64,000 bases of DNA from Hofstenia miamia (Eukaryota > Xenacoelomorpha > Acoela). Shown piece by piece: positions 38,926-50,952 of this stretch. The DNA is taken from contig SCFE01000065.1 in assembly GCA_004352715.1 (NCBI GenBank), forward strand, positions 942,581-1,006,580. Reading direction: 5' to 3'. Position numbers and translations under genes: made by a program. Positions within the stretch are counted from its first letter, which is position 1. The number at the start of each line of letters is the position of its first letter. The notes beneath the pieces were generated by a model. It was given only the letters and a program-made list of their open reading frames with translations, ran no database searches and was not told the origin of the DNA.

Positions 38926-39173
38926 CAGTAGCGTACGCAGGGGGACATGGTGGAATGTCCCCCCCCTCGCAGTCAGGTTTTCAAATTTGATTTTGACTTA
39001 ATAAATCAACAAATTTTTCATAAAAATTGAAAAATTTAAAATCTAGGATCGTGAAATGCATTTTTAGGGTCTATTTTCTCAATATTTTCAAAAAAATTTA
39101 ACGGGCCTTCGCCCCACATTGGGTAATGACGAAGATGTCCCCCCCCCGTCAGAAAATCCTGCGTACGCCCCTG
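38926..39173. mobile_element. hAT-type MITE (CAGTRGCGTACGCAG family), 248 bp
   Basis: It starts CAGTAGCGTACGCAGGGGG and ends TCCTGCGTACGCCCCTG, an imperfect inverted pair. The 8-bp duplication CACACAAT is exact (38918-38925 and 39174-39181). Inside each end lies a C-rich run. Relatives are at 52.7 and 53.1 kb. Confidence 0.9.
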
Positions 39174-39181
39174 CACACAAT

Positions 39182-39570
39182 TGTAAAATGATCGTTACTC
39201 TTAGTGAATCCAAAAACTTTTACTTTCCTTGTTTGAAATGGGAAAATAAAAATCAATGAAGCAACTCAACACGCGTTAATAAATTTCTACACAAACTACA
39301 CGCAGGAACTATTTTGCAAATAAATAAAAAACGTATCCAATCAAAGATTTCAATCATAGTATTAAACAAAGAGTCGGTGTTTATTTACATACACAGACTG
39401 CAACCACAAGATTGGGACATTAACCAGACAGGATACTTTTGTCTATAGAAATCACAGGGGGTTGGTTCAATCCCCCTAATAATAAATTTGTAAGCAAAAG
39501 ATGAAACTTTGCACGTTAGTAAAACAGTCTACAAAATAAGGTAATGACATAATTGATGACGTCATAAGTA
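39182..39570. other. AT-rich DNA, no gene seen
   Basis: Spacer between two hAT-type elements; nothing recognised. Confidence 0.5.
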
Positions 39571-39578
39571 CGGGGATA

Positions 39579-40771
39579 CAGTGCCCCGGCGCTACCATTA
39601 GGCCAACTAGGCAGCTGCCTTGGGCGCCCAGTTGCAGGGGGGGGGGGGGCGCAAAAATAAATAATACTCTTATCATAGTTTTTCATTTGTAGAGAGTGAG
39701 AGAAACTTTTTCAATTACTTTTAACCACTATTATAAGGTAAAAACGATGACAAATACAACATAATACATAAAAATTTTAAACTATAATCGATATATATAT
39801 ACTGATAACTTGTCATAATTAACCAAAGTTTTAGCGCGTAATAGTACGCGGTATATATTTAAACATTATAGCTTATAAGACTACGAAGTCATATAAAAGT
39901 AAAAATTTTTTAACTAAAAAATTACAAAATATAACAGCATATTTAAGCAAATTTATAAACTTTTAGTTTAAATCATGTCTTTATCTTAAGTGATATTTCT
40001 TCATTAATTGGAATTAAAACTGTCCCATTTTTGTTTTTAGTAATGAATTACGGTTTGTAATATAATAAAAAAAATTGTAGCTAATATTACAATTTATAAA
40101 GACCATATAATTATATTAAATTGGAATGAGAGATTTCAGCAGATGACGCATGTGCTCAACATATTTGGGTTTCTGATTGATTTGAAGGGAATGAAGAGCA
40201 AAATAACGAAGGACTTATTGGATGACTGCATTAAATTGGAAAAAAGGTTACAAAATGGAGAGTCAAAGGACATTGATGGCCAAGATTTGTGTAGTGAATT
40301 GAAGTCAATTGCAAGACGTTTTCCTGAACAGTCAACACCTCTTTATATGGCAAAGTTTGTTATTGAACACGTCTTAAGTGAAGCTTTTCCAAATGTATTT
40401 ATAGCACTTCGCATTTTTTTAACATTACCCGTCACTGTTGCAAGTGGAGAACGCAATTTTTCCAAGCTCAAATTCATAAAAACTTATCTACGGTCCACTA
40501 TGTCTCAGGACCGCTTGAATGGCCTTGCAGTGTTATCTGTGGAACATGAACTGGTGGATCCACTATCAACAGAAAGCCTGGTACAAGATTTTGCAGCCAA
40601 AAAAGGCCAGAAAAGTGAAATTTTGATTCTTTAAAACGTTTCTGCATAATGTGTTTTGAAATATTAATATAATCATTTTTTTCTTTCTCATAAAAAGGTG
40701 TTTTGGAGGGTGCGAGGGTCTCATCAATATCTCATTCGCATAGGGCGCAATTTAGCCTAGCACCGGCTCTG
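39579..40771 (+). mobile_element. Internally deleted hAT element, about 1.2 kb
   Basis: The left end CAGTGCCCCGGCGCTA and the complement of the right end, CAGAGCCGGTGCTAGG, are related hAT-type termini. The flanking 8-mers CGGGGATA and CGTGCATG match at only five of eight positions. That fits an old duplication or none. A 13-G run sits at 39637-39649. Only the C-terminal part of the transposase remains inside. Confidence 0.7.
40122..40634 (+). pseudogene. hAT transposase C-terminal fragment (dimerisation domain)
   Basis: The protein is the last 170 residues of a hAT transposase of the ZMYM1-like group. It contains FGFLIDLKGMKSK and later the hallmark of the hATC dimerisation domain, LTLPVTVASGERNFSKLK, then TYLRSTMSQDRLNGLAVLSV. 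In full proteins this region forms the oligomer and closes the RNase H fold. Coding similarity begins near W-N-E-R-F at 40122, upstream of the first Met at 40143. The zinc finger, the first two acidic catalytic residues and most of the insertion domain are missing. The remaining frame is open to the TAA at about 40632. Confidence 0.9.
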
Positions 40772-42895
40772 CGTGCATGACATCATCGTTTGGGATGATA
40801 GACGGCGACAAATTTCTGGTTTTTCTTCAAGTAAAACACAACATGACAATCAAAATTTTGTAAATATTGTTGACAAGTCATGTAGCGAGAGAAAGGGTGG
40901 GAAATTGATTCAAATTTGATCAAAGTAATTATTTATATAAAAAGAAAAAGCACAGACATATTAGGAATTTCAAATAGATAAAATTTAAAAAAGTTTGCAA
41001 TAGAAGCCGAATCAACTCCCTATGTGAGAAATAGGGCTAATAAAAAAAGTGTTATCAATTAAACGAAATATACAGAAGACCTCTCTGTAAAGCTCCTTTG
41101 CCAAATTTCTAAGCCGTTTTTATTGAGCATTAATTATTAAATATGTCAAACTTTCATCTCGTTTCTAAAATCATAGGCTCAAATAATTTTAAATTTTATT
41201 CAAAAAAAATATTAAATTTTGACTGAAAAAATTCAAAAGATCACACTTTTCTGTTGTATTTTTGCACATAACTGAGTGAAGCAAGTTTAAAGTAGACGGT
41301 TTAAAACAGTATTGTTATTTTTCTAACAATGTTCAAACGCCTTCGATTGTAAGATTTATTCAAACTTTTGATTAAATTTTGAAAAAAAATTTCAACTAAG
41401 AAAAAATATAAAAACTTAGTAAAAATTAAGTAGGATAATCTCGTGGGTGTTTAATTTCTATCAGCTAGTCTTCTGAGATTTAATTTTACAATACACTCAC
41501 ACGTTGAATGCCACTAATTACAAGAAAAATTTGTGAAAAACATTTAAGTAACTGTACTGAACACTTAGCAAAAAAATGACATTTCAACCAACTAATCCTT
41601 AAGCGACACAACAGTCAATTGAATTAAGATTTCTAACACATTTATTAGTGATGAGTTCACCTGCACTTCCAACCTGACTAGACATGACCTGATTCAGTAT
41701 AAAACTTAATATGATTTAAACGTGTCTAATCCTAATGTCAATCGAGGAAGAGATTCTATAGAAGCAGCATTCGTTTCTTCTATTCAAAATGTCCACTTAT
41801 CCTTTACACTGTATTTCAATGCAAAATGAAAACATCAGTTTTAGATATTAACACATTCTAATGAAGCCAATCATAAATCGTCATTGCATAAGTAGAATAC
41901 AGTAATTATATGCTCTCAGTCAGTTCATCATTTTTGTTTTCTTACATATCACATATGTAATGAAGGAAAGCAGTAAATCAAAGTAATGGTACAAAACCTT
42001 GCTCAGTTATAATAGTATAACAAAAATGATATCAAATTGATCAAACAGCATGGATGTGGTCAGCCTATGTCGTTCTGAACCTGATCTGCGACGCCTCAAG
42101 CTTGACCTGAAACCTGACTTGTCCTGAATAATCCTGATAGACTTGTTCTGAAAATCTTGCCCTAACTCAACACGAACATTTATGATAATTTTATATTTAA
42201 TAAGCAGATTCTTTGTAATACAAGGATTGAAGGAGGGTCACTTCTAAAACATTGACCATGACACAAAGCAAATAAGGTCATACACCACTGTTAGGTCGAT
42301 CAGAATTTAAATGCATATAAAATATAACACAAAATTTAAAAGCATATACATATGTATAATGAAAAAGTTCTTTTCTTTTAAACGGTATATAATGAATAAT
42401 GAATTCGGGTGTAAATTAATCTTACTCAATGAATTCCTGGAAAGACGGTATGAATATAAAATGTGGATATTGAATAATATACAATGATTTACTGATTCAA
42501 ATAGCTTTGTCTATAGAGATATCCAATTAAAAATACAAGGATTGACACGTAGACGAAATTTCAAATGCGGAAGACGTATTGTGAAACGGCGAAATGTTCA
42601 TTGACAAACTAATAAACAACTGGCCATTAAGAGAATAGATGAAATTACGTTAACAAAGGATTTAAAACACATTAATAAAAGACGTTAAATTTAGCCAATG
42701 TTTTCAAAAGGAGACCAAAGCCTGGCAGCTGTCATCCACTGATAATCACAAAATGGGATTAGGAGAAATTTACAATTAAAAAACAAAAAGATTGACTCCA
42801 AACACATCACTTGACAGATAGCGTTGAAAAATTAATTTCTTCCTACCAACTGCAAACAATATTTTTGAACTAAGAAACTTCTAAGTGAACACTTA
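40772..42895. other. AT-rich DNA with CCTGA-iterated patches
   Basis: At 41670-41710 and 42065-42150 words such as ACCTGA, CCTGACTTG and TCCTGA recur, another motif-iterated signature. No gene was recognised. Confidence 0.45.
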
Positions 42896-42903
42896 GTGTA
42901 GAG

Positions 42904-43123
42904 GAGACTTGTCAATGAGCCGCAATTTTTAAGCTCGTCTCGCCACATAGAACCTTTCAATGAGGCTCGCTTTAGCTCGATAATTTTTTTAAAAATACTG
43001 CGCTCTCAGAATTTTAATATTTAATAAAAATGATTATAAGTAAAGTATATTGAATGCATAATCAAATTAATAAGCAGAATTATATCCAATGCAGTGCTCA
43101 GCCTCGGCTCCTTGACAAGTCTG
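42904..43123. mobile_element. GAGCC-family hAT-type MITE, copy G
   Basis: The ends are GAGACTTGTCAATGAGCCGC and GGCTCCTTGACAAGTCTG. The 8-bp duplication GTGTAGAG is exact (42896-42903 and 43124-43131). The GGCTC arrays are almost gone and the core is shortened, so this is an older or deleted copy. Confidence 0.88.
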
Positions 43124-43131
43124 GTGTAGAG

Positions 43132-44804
43132 TAAGTAACTAACATGAGCAGAAAAACGCGTATTTCACGTGAAAATTATATTAGTTTGCGATAGAAATGG
43201 AATCGGGTCGGGCTAGCTATATAGGGTGAATTCGAGACGATATTTTAATTTAGTCCTCAATACCTGATATTGAAATTAGAATTAGACCTAGTAAAATGTG
43301 AGGTTTTTGGAATTGCTTAATTCCTTCCATAGGGCAAGAATTGTAACTTTTCTTTATGTTTCTGTAGATGGATTGCAGCACAGCTTGTTTCTTGTATTTT
43401 TAGCAAGATAATAAAGAAGCATTTCAAAAAATCAGATCACATGGATTGATAAAGTCGGGTCACTATCGGAACACATCGGATTCAGGAGAAGCTGGAAGGT
43501 ATTGACTCAATTCCACCTTTTGTTCATGTTATTAGCTTGGATAGACAGACAGTCCAAGTTTTGCAGGTCAAAACATGTGCTCTACCATAGGTTATAAAGG
43601 GCAAAAGACAATCTTGAATCATAAAACTCAAGATAACCAAATAAATATCATCAACAAATTATTTCATACGAGGATCAAAATTATAGGAAACATTAAACAT
43701 ATCAGTGAAAAATATTTCATTGTATACTGGTGAGGTTCTCAAAAAATTAGATAAACGCTGAAATAGATTTTTAATAATTTTATCATATTAAAGAAAACAC
43801 CTGACTTCAAACTTTGATTCTATTCTGAGTTGTAAAATTATATATTAAATTTAAAATTATATAGCATTCCAAATAATATCTTAAAAACCAAGATTACCAA
43901 AATTAGTAAAAAATGAAATTGCTGCAGCCACCAAATAAAACATATGAATACAGCAATGTACAACTAGCTACTATACTCCTCAAGGAGGGTGCATGTAGCT
44001 TCTTATTATCACATAAACACATTTGAAATCATTGAATTGTTAATGCCCGACTCGGGTAGTCAAATATTATGTCAGGCCAGTTTTTGCTTCGTGATGGGAT
44101 TTTTATCCACTTTCAAAACTAAACTTTATTGCTGACCCTTTCTTTATTAGCATTTTCCAGGGCAAAGGGACCAAATTCCAAACTAACAAAACTTTATTAG
44201 TTTTGATCTTGGGCATGATTTTCATTCTGCTCGTTCTAAAATTTCTGTCCGGCCCGTGTCTATCTCTGATCCAATCCCTCAGGAATGGCATATGTTGACT
44301 GAATTAGCATAGAATACTAATTAAAGTTGAAATTCTTTAAAAGAAGTTTTAATTAAAAACGATGTTAATTCAACTTTCAAATATCATTCAAAATTAATTA
44401 TATATTTGACCTCGAATTTGTAATTAACATCATATTTGGATATTTCTCTGTAGCAAATAATTAAAAAAGGCTTCTGCCATACAATATTATACTTTGTTTC
44501 CAAATTAAACCGGAAACTTAGTGCGGTAGCATCAAAATTGGAGGGAAATCATTATTTTCAATAAGATACGACATTTTCAGAAAATGAAACCTTATGTGAA
44601 ATCAATCGATGCAAATTTTACTTTATAGAGGTAAATTGCCCAACAACTACGTTTTTTGAATAGAGCGAGGACTTGCAGCATTGCAGTACGTTTCATTAAT
44701 TTCACGAACTAATAAATTATTATACAGAAGTTTATGTCTACACCTTCAAGATAGTATGATTCGATTGGTAATCATTTTGTACACAAGATTTGGAAAAGAG
44801 TGAA
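43132..44804. other. AT-rich DNA, no supported gene
   Basis: A 62-codon minus-strand frame (44103-44291) has moderate complexity but no recognisable relatives. Confidence 0.45.
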
Positions 44805-44812
44805 CAGACGCT

Positions 44813-45100
44813 CAGACTTGTCAATGAGCCAAGCCGAGCTGAACCGAGCCGAGCTTTAGCAGNTAATTTGATTATGCAGATTTTTCTTATTTTTTCATTT
44901 AATATACCTTTTTATAATCATAGTTTAAAATGTACATTAAATAATTGGAAGAGCTATGAAAAATATTCTGAGAGCACAATATTTTTTTAAAAAATTATCG
45001 AGTCACATTGAAAGGTTCCATTTCGCTAGCTGAGCCGAACCGAAAATGGTGAAAAGTAAAACGAGCTGAGCTTTAAAATTTCGGCTCGTTGACAAGTATG
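44813..45100. mobile_element. GAGCC-family hAT-type MITE, copy H
   Basis: The left end is CAGACTTGTCAATGAGCC and the right end is GGCTCGTTGACAAGTATG. The flanks CAGACGCT and TAGACGTT match at six of eight positions, and both differences are C/T transitions. One N at 44863 replaces part of the element. Confidence 0.85.
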
Positions 45101-45485
45101 TAGACGTTTTACATTCCTTACATAGATTCTTACAAACTTTAAACAAAGTGTATAGTTTTTTAGAGGACAAAGGTTTTCTAAGATGTTAAAGTTTAGGAAA
45201 TCAAATTTAGAAATATGTCTTCTATCGTCTCAAATAAAAACTAAGTCTTTCATTGGTCCAGAAATTAAGATTTATTGCAAAAATTTAGACAAGCCCAATA
45301 TATAACACATAGTAAGTTAAAAGAAATGAAATTAATAATTAGGGCAAGACGCAAATTGACATTTAAATTCCAATTAAAATGGAAAACCTTCACCCAAAAT
45401 TGGATAATATTTTACATAAAACGCTTGTTTCTAGAAGTTACAGTTTGCATGGTGCGATTATATATTCAAATAAAGATCTGCTTTA

Positions 45486-45710
45486 ATGCTCATAATAGAG
45501 GTGGGCGCTGCCGTCTCCTATTGGTGGCGCTGANNNNNNNNNNNNNNNNNNNNNNNNNNNNNNNNNNNNNNNNNNNNNNNNNNNNNNNNNNNNNNNNNNN
45601 NNNNNNNNNNNNNNNNNNNNNNNNNNNNNNNNNNNNNNNNNNNNNNNNNNNNNNNNNNNNNNNNNNNNNNAGTCGGCGGTGGCGCAGCGGGCGGAGCGAC
45701 ATCTATAGAA
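45486..45710. repeat. GC-rich short-motif tract around a 137-N gap
   Basis: GGTGGGCGCTGCCGTCTCCT and TTGGTGGCGCTG precede the gap. GTCGGCGGTGGCGCAGCGGG follows it. GGTGGCGC recurs on both sides, suggesting a minisatellite or a motif-iterated element whose middle was not assembled (N 45534-45670). Confidence 0.5.
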
Positions 45711-45739
45711 CTGGATTAGACTATAAAATATTTGAAAAT

Positions 45740-46190
45740 ATAATTGTCTCAGCTTGTAACCTCGTGACAAAGTCATTTGACAGTTTCCCATGCAAATCGT
45801 GATACGCAGATAAACGTCTTGAAATTGAATCGCTTAAACGGAATCTAACTTCTTGAGTTATTTGGTGTTGCGATTCAAGGATGTAACTCTTTAATTCTTT
45901 CAGATTTGAGGGATTTTTTTCTCTACAAAATCCTTCAGAATCTGCAACACGTTCTCTATGGGTACTAGATCTGGCGAATTCGATGGCCATTGAATAACTG
46001 GAATATTATAATTGGTAGAAAATTCTTTTTTTTATTTTGGGGTATGAGGGGTTGCTCCATCTTGTTCTAAGATCCATGAATCGGAATATAAGCAGGTCGC
46101 GTATGGTACCAATTCCTCGAGTATTTGGCAATATTTTGAAATATTAATTATACCAGTGTCATCTAGTAACTTTAGATAAAATTTCAATTT
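45740..46190 (-). pseudogene. Tc1-like (DD34E) transposase fragment, degenerate
   Basis: Reading the minus strand, DDTGIINISKYCQILEEL leads to WILEQDGATPHTP with the second catalytic Asp. Then comes IPVIQWPSNSPDLVPIENV with the catalytic Glu, and 34 residues lie between them. A stop falls in the A-rich run after HTPK, and others follow the IENV block. The downstream RFRLSDSISRRLSA resembles the C-terminal SMPRR region. The N-terminus and terminal inverted repeats were not found, so this is a partial dead copy. Confidence 0.85.
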
Positions 46191-47668
46191 TGAAAAGGGG
46201 CCACTTTTTTTACTTGAGCTTTAATTACTGGTAAAAGCCGTGTGTGTGTGTGTTAAGATTTAATCTAAACCTCAATGTTGTTTAATCAAAAATTATATCC
46301 ACTTATTTAAAGCATCATTTTTTAACAAGTAATGTTGCTTTATATTCCACCTTAACAGGGCTGTGTATACGATAAAAGTGACTAGGTACATTATCAGAAA
46401 TATGCTAAGCTATTAAGTTCTCAAAATCATTATGACGAAAATATTTTTATGACACTAAAGTTTGATACATTAAAAAGAAAACACTTGTAGTATTGAAATT
46501 CCAGAAATGAAATAATGATTTTCAAAAATACTAAAACTTTATTTATTTTTAGTGAAACCTCAGAAAGTTGAACTCGGTATCTTGAAAACCTACATAGATT
46601 GAACGTTTATTATGTTGAGTAAAAATTTTGAAATATATAAGCCTAATATTTTCCACCTCAAATTAAATATAAATCTAGTGTTAAGGATGCCATTCACTAA
46701 GTTGAGCACTTGTCACTATAAACTGTTAGTGGTTCGACATACTGAGGCCTTACAGAATATTGAAATTTCTCAATACATGCGAAAAATTATACGTCATTAT
46801 AAAAAAATTACACTTAACTCCATGTAAAGTTTCCACAAATGTTAAAACTTTTCTTATTGGATCTTATCCCAGAATTCTTCATTTTTTCTATTTCTTCATT
46901 AGATGATTGATAAAAATTAGCAGGAATGCTATCATCATACATATCTTAAAACTGATTCTAGCGGTATATTTTCATCATGTATTTGAAGAGAGTAGCACAA
47001 GTTGTAGAGGAATTTTTAGAAAGCTTGGTTTTTAATAAATATATGTCAATTTACAACATAAGCAAAATTATTTGTTAATTACGAAACTATTATTCTAATC
47101 AGTTAACTTATTGAATATAAAATCAAAATTGATACATCCGCTCTGTTGTGTTAATTATAGACTAATGCAAAAGTAACAAAAATGAATCTGACCTAATTTA
47201 TACATAAATCAACAAATTTCATTAATTTCAAACGAGTGTAATTCGGATGGTGTTAGAGAACCGGTTACACTTTTACACAAAATCCAAAATTTCGATCTAA
47301 GCGAAAATAGCGGCATTAGAAATTTTTAAGAATCAATTTGTCCGTTTCAATGAGAAAGAACAGAAGGGCGTAGCGATAATGACATTTTCACCTCTGCGCC
47401 GTTCTCTTAACAATATTGGTGATAGTCGACAATTCATTCTTGAAAATATTTTACACAAGTTCATAACAATAAAAAATATTAATAACACTTATAACTGTAC
47501 TTGAACCTCCCCATGAGAGAAAAATTTATGTTACGCGAAAGGAATTAGAATGCCAAAATAATTTTGTAAATCTCTTTTATTAAGCTTAAAGGAGATTTAG
47601 AATCAATGACAAAATATGTGGAAAAGATATAATAAATTTCACATATTGACCCAAAATTGTTAAAGATC
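46191..47668. other. AT-rich DNA, no gene seen
   Basis: It contains a short (GT)n at 46239-46253. No supported coding sequence. Confidence 0.5.
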
Positions 47669-47670
47669 TA

Positions 47671-49081
47671 CAGATCTGTACAAAAGCATTGAGACGGTTA
47701 CCAATTTAATAATTAAAATAGATTAGTGATTTAGTTGTGTATGATAGTCGGTTAATAAGGTTAGATAATAAAAATGCATCCTCTGGCACTTCTAGAAAAC
47801 AAATTGAATACAATATAATTGTGGCTTAATGCTTCCTTCTTGAATCTCAGTAACCAGAACTTTTTCAGAGTTGGACAAAAGTATTGAGACAGTATTCTAA
47901 AATGATGTTTACTTAAATGTTTGAACGATTATTAAAATCAATTTTACTGTGTACCCATTGTCAAAGACTTTAACTTTACTTGCCTCTAAGATAATGTTCT
48001 TATACCTTCCTAGATCGATTAGAAAATTAATTATTTTGAGAATTACTTAAGGCTTAAGCTTAGCCTCCATTAGTCAGTTCACTAATGTTACAAAAAGTCC
48101 TGTTAGCTGCATTACAACAAAATTGTAGAGAGATTGAACATTATTGGTGCTCAAGAAAACAGGGTATCCTACCAAATCTACTTATTGAGATGAGAAGATG
48201 GTTGCATTAAGCAAAAAACGTATACTACCCAGTATTGGATTAAGGCCATATGCTCTTTATGGGAGCAAAATCGAGCTATACTTTGGGCGCCTGGAGAACA
48301 TTAGGAGGCGATCAGAACTATCAAGGAGAGTCTGCCGCAAATACGCAGGTCCAGCATTTAAATGTGGCGATAATTGGATAATGTCATAGGGGTGTTTTCA
48401 GCAATTGAATGTGCAAGACCATTAAAGTTGATGGAATAATGTATTCAGCTAATTATGTGTCAATCTTGCGTGAAAATTGTTGGCAGTCCCCCATTATATG
48501 ATTTTATTTTAGCAAAAAGAAGAATCTTGTCAGACATTACCATTCACCAAACACTTTTTCGAAGAAAAGGAGGTAACCTTATCCCAAATTGACATGTGCA
48601 AAGTCCTGAGCTCAATCAATCTTCGAATATTGAGGATCCTTGGAAAGCGATTGAAGAAGAAGTACTTCTATGAAATTTTTAGTGACTTTTTAAAAAAATT
48701 TTTCCCTACTATGCCCAATTGGGTTAATGAGGTGATTCAGAAAATTGATGGGTTATCCGATACTAAAAATCTCAGAATTCTAGCTGTACACATTTTTTCT
48801 GTAGTTGAGTAATTTTTTTGGTATGCTGAAAACAAATATTTTCTGGCATTTTTCACTTTTATGGCGCCGTCCCATTTCTTTTGTTCAATCTCATTTTCGT
48901 TGCATTCAGATTTTTTTCAAATAGGTAACAAATAAAAATATCATTTTCCCCAATAATTACTAGGGTGTCCTTTCTATTTTTCCTCTGCAATATATTAGCG
49001 TTTCATGACCTGATTGTAGCATAATGTTGAGATAATAACGTGAAAAATTAATGGGTGTCTCAATAATTTTGTCCAGATCTG
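47671..49081 (+). mobile_element. Full-length degenerate Tc1-like element, 1411 bp
   Basis: The left end CAGATCTGTACAAAAGCATT plus GAGAC and the complement of the right end, CAGATCTGGACAAAATTATT plus GAGAC, agree at 22 of 25 bases. TA flanks both (47669-47670 and 49082-49083). Length, TIR style and the transposase inside identify Tc1/mariner. Confidence 0.9.
48180..48812 (+). pseudogene. Tc1-like transposase relic
   Basis: Recognisable blocks lie in shifting frames. RVCRKYAGPAFKCGDNWIMS corresponds to the 'RVWR...GGGSVMVWGCF' region and is cut by a stop just before GCF. Then QSPII and FTKHFFEEKEV fit the segment around the second Asp, which appears changed to QKEES. SPELNQSSNIEDPWKAIEEE (from 48602) corresponds to SPDLNPIENLW with the catalytic Glu kept but a three-residue insertion. 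FPTMPNWVNEVIQKIDGLSD is the C-terminal tail. Several stops and shifts make it non-functional. Confidence 0.85.
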
Positions 49082-49082
49082 T

Positions 49083-49950
49083 AGTTCCCTTAGAGTTGAA
49101 AGTATGTCAACTAGAGAACACAAAATTAAAAAAGATATTAGATATCAGGCTTACAAAATTGATATAAATTTACTAGTGAGACAGTAAGGTGAAATCAGTT
49201 CAAAAAAAGGCCAACAGAATATCTTCTGTCCACGCCAAAACAAAAAAAACTTATTGAAGGAACACAATTCTATTCAATACAAGTGGTGCTTATCTTCTTA
49301 TCTGACAGTCACTACAAATGCTAAAGTTCAACTTTTCAAACAGGCCTTTGACATTGCAGGTGGAAACTCATAAAAAAATAGAAAAACTTAAACAAAAACA
49401 ATTCCCTTGTAAATATCAAGGTTTCTGGGAAAAAGAAATCAAATGAAAAACGCTAAAATTAACAGGAAACAAAGTAAAATTGGGAAAAATAATTGTAGCC
49501 ATGAGCCAACAGACATGTTTTTAATGCATCAACAAAATCCATTAGAGGATGTTTACAAGGAAAGCTGCGCTCGACAATTTAAGACAAAGACGCTTAAACC
49601 GATTTTAAGGAAATTAATTTTCAAAAGACCATGACGATTTTTTCAATACCATGCATGATATTAAGCAGAACGGCGGGAAACAAAGCCACGCACTTAGAGG
49701 TACGTCAGCAGGTGAAATATCTCCACATACGTTGGGTTTCACTCACATTGTACAATGTTTTCATAAAGGTTACATACTTTACTCCAATGATTACGACAAT
49801 TGTAAAAACCACAATAAACTAAAAACCAATAGAACCAATTATGGTAATTTCATATTGACATTAGAATTAAACAATTCATATCTATGCTTGCTTAGATTAT
49901 TATTCTTCTGCATGCACTAAATGTTCGTAAATCACGACATTGGAATGCTT
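49083..49950. other. AT-rich DNA, no supported gene
   Basis: The overlapping frames at 49443-49634, 49631-49822 and 49651-49920 have no recognisable motifs. Confidence 0.45.
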
Positions 49951-49954
49951 TTAA

Positions 49955-50184
49955 CTTTAAACAGCCTTCTTTCCATTTAAACGTTTTTTCACAAGTATAA
50001 CAATTTTTACCAGGCCCATTAGGAAATTTGGAAATCGTGAGACATGGACACATTTATTGAAGGTAAGGTCCAAAATTTCTACTAAGATGTATTGCTGTGT
50101 CTGATGTATTTAAAAAATTGTGATTTTTTTTAAATATTTGAATTATTTCTATTTCTAATGCTTAGATAAATATAATGTTAAAGG
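49955..50184. mobile_element. Decayed relative of the 34.5-kb piggyBac-type MITE
   Basis: CTTTAAACAGCC after TTAA (49951-49954) starts the copy and TGTTAAAGG ends it. Interior words (ACGTTTTTTCACA, AGGAAATTTGG) parallel the 34.5-kb element. There is no TTAA on the right. Confidence 0.5.
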
Positions 50185-50419
50185 CAACTGCATGCCGCAA
50201 TGGGACAGCGCCAGATCACGGTTTAAGGACGAATTCATTTTATTCACTTTAAGTAAATTGTGCATTTTAAAAATCCAACAAGACTTGCAGAAGCAATCAT
50301 TCAACAGCAAACATTTCAAAAGCAAAGACTTCAATATTTATGATAAAAATTATATTAATCCTGTCACTTCATGAAGTTAAGAGCTTAACATTGCAAATCT
50401 AGACTACCTATATATACAG

Positions 50420-50944
50420 TACAGATGAGTGCGGTGTGGTAATACAGCGGAATACCGCATTATGCCGTAGTGCGGTGTACCGCGATAGCGATTTACACAA
50501 TTGCCGCGGCTAGCGGTAGAATTAAAGCAACTTGCGGTGGCATGAAAGTTATACAGATAACGTATTTTGTTTTAAGACGTAAAATTTTCAAAAAACTATT
50601 TCTGAAGCAAAACCAATAGATTTCACATACAAAATATTAACATTAATTTTTGAATAGGTCATGAAAAATGGATACTACTCAAATAAAAGGGAACAAATTG
50701 ACAAATACCTAATAAATTGTCCTTAATGTTTTCTATGAATAAATCATAGCAATAAAAATACTATTTAAAAATATCTATCTTTTCTTACGAAGAGAAAATT
50801 CGACATTGTTGCGGTGTACCTTGGCAAAATTTCATTTATTTAGGTGGGTTGCGGGAAAAAGACGCACATTGCGGTGGTTTAGCGGGGAAGTTTTTTCTCT
50901 GCGGCGGAAATAATTTTACAAAATCTGTACTGCGGTCATCTCTA
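50420..50944. mobile_element. hAT-type element with TGCGGTG arrays, 525 bp
   Basis: The left end TACAGATGAGTGCGG and the complement of the right end, TAGAGATGACCGCAG, match at 11 of 15 bases. ATATACAG is repeated exactly on both sides (50412-50419 and 50945-50952), an 8-bp duplication. TGCGGTG, ACCGC and GCGG words are iterated for about 130 bases inside each end around an AT-rich centre. It is non-coding. Confidence 0.85.
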
Positions 50945-50952
50945 ATATACAG

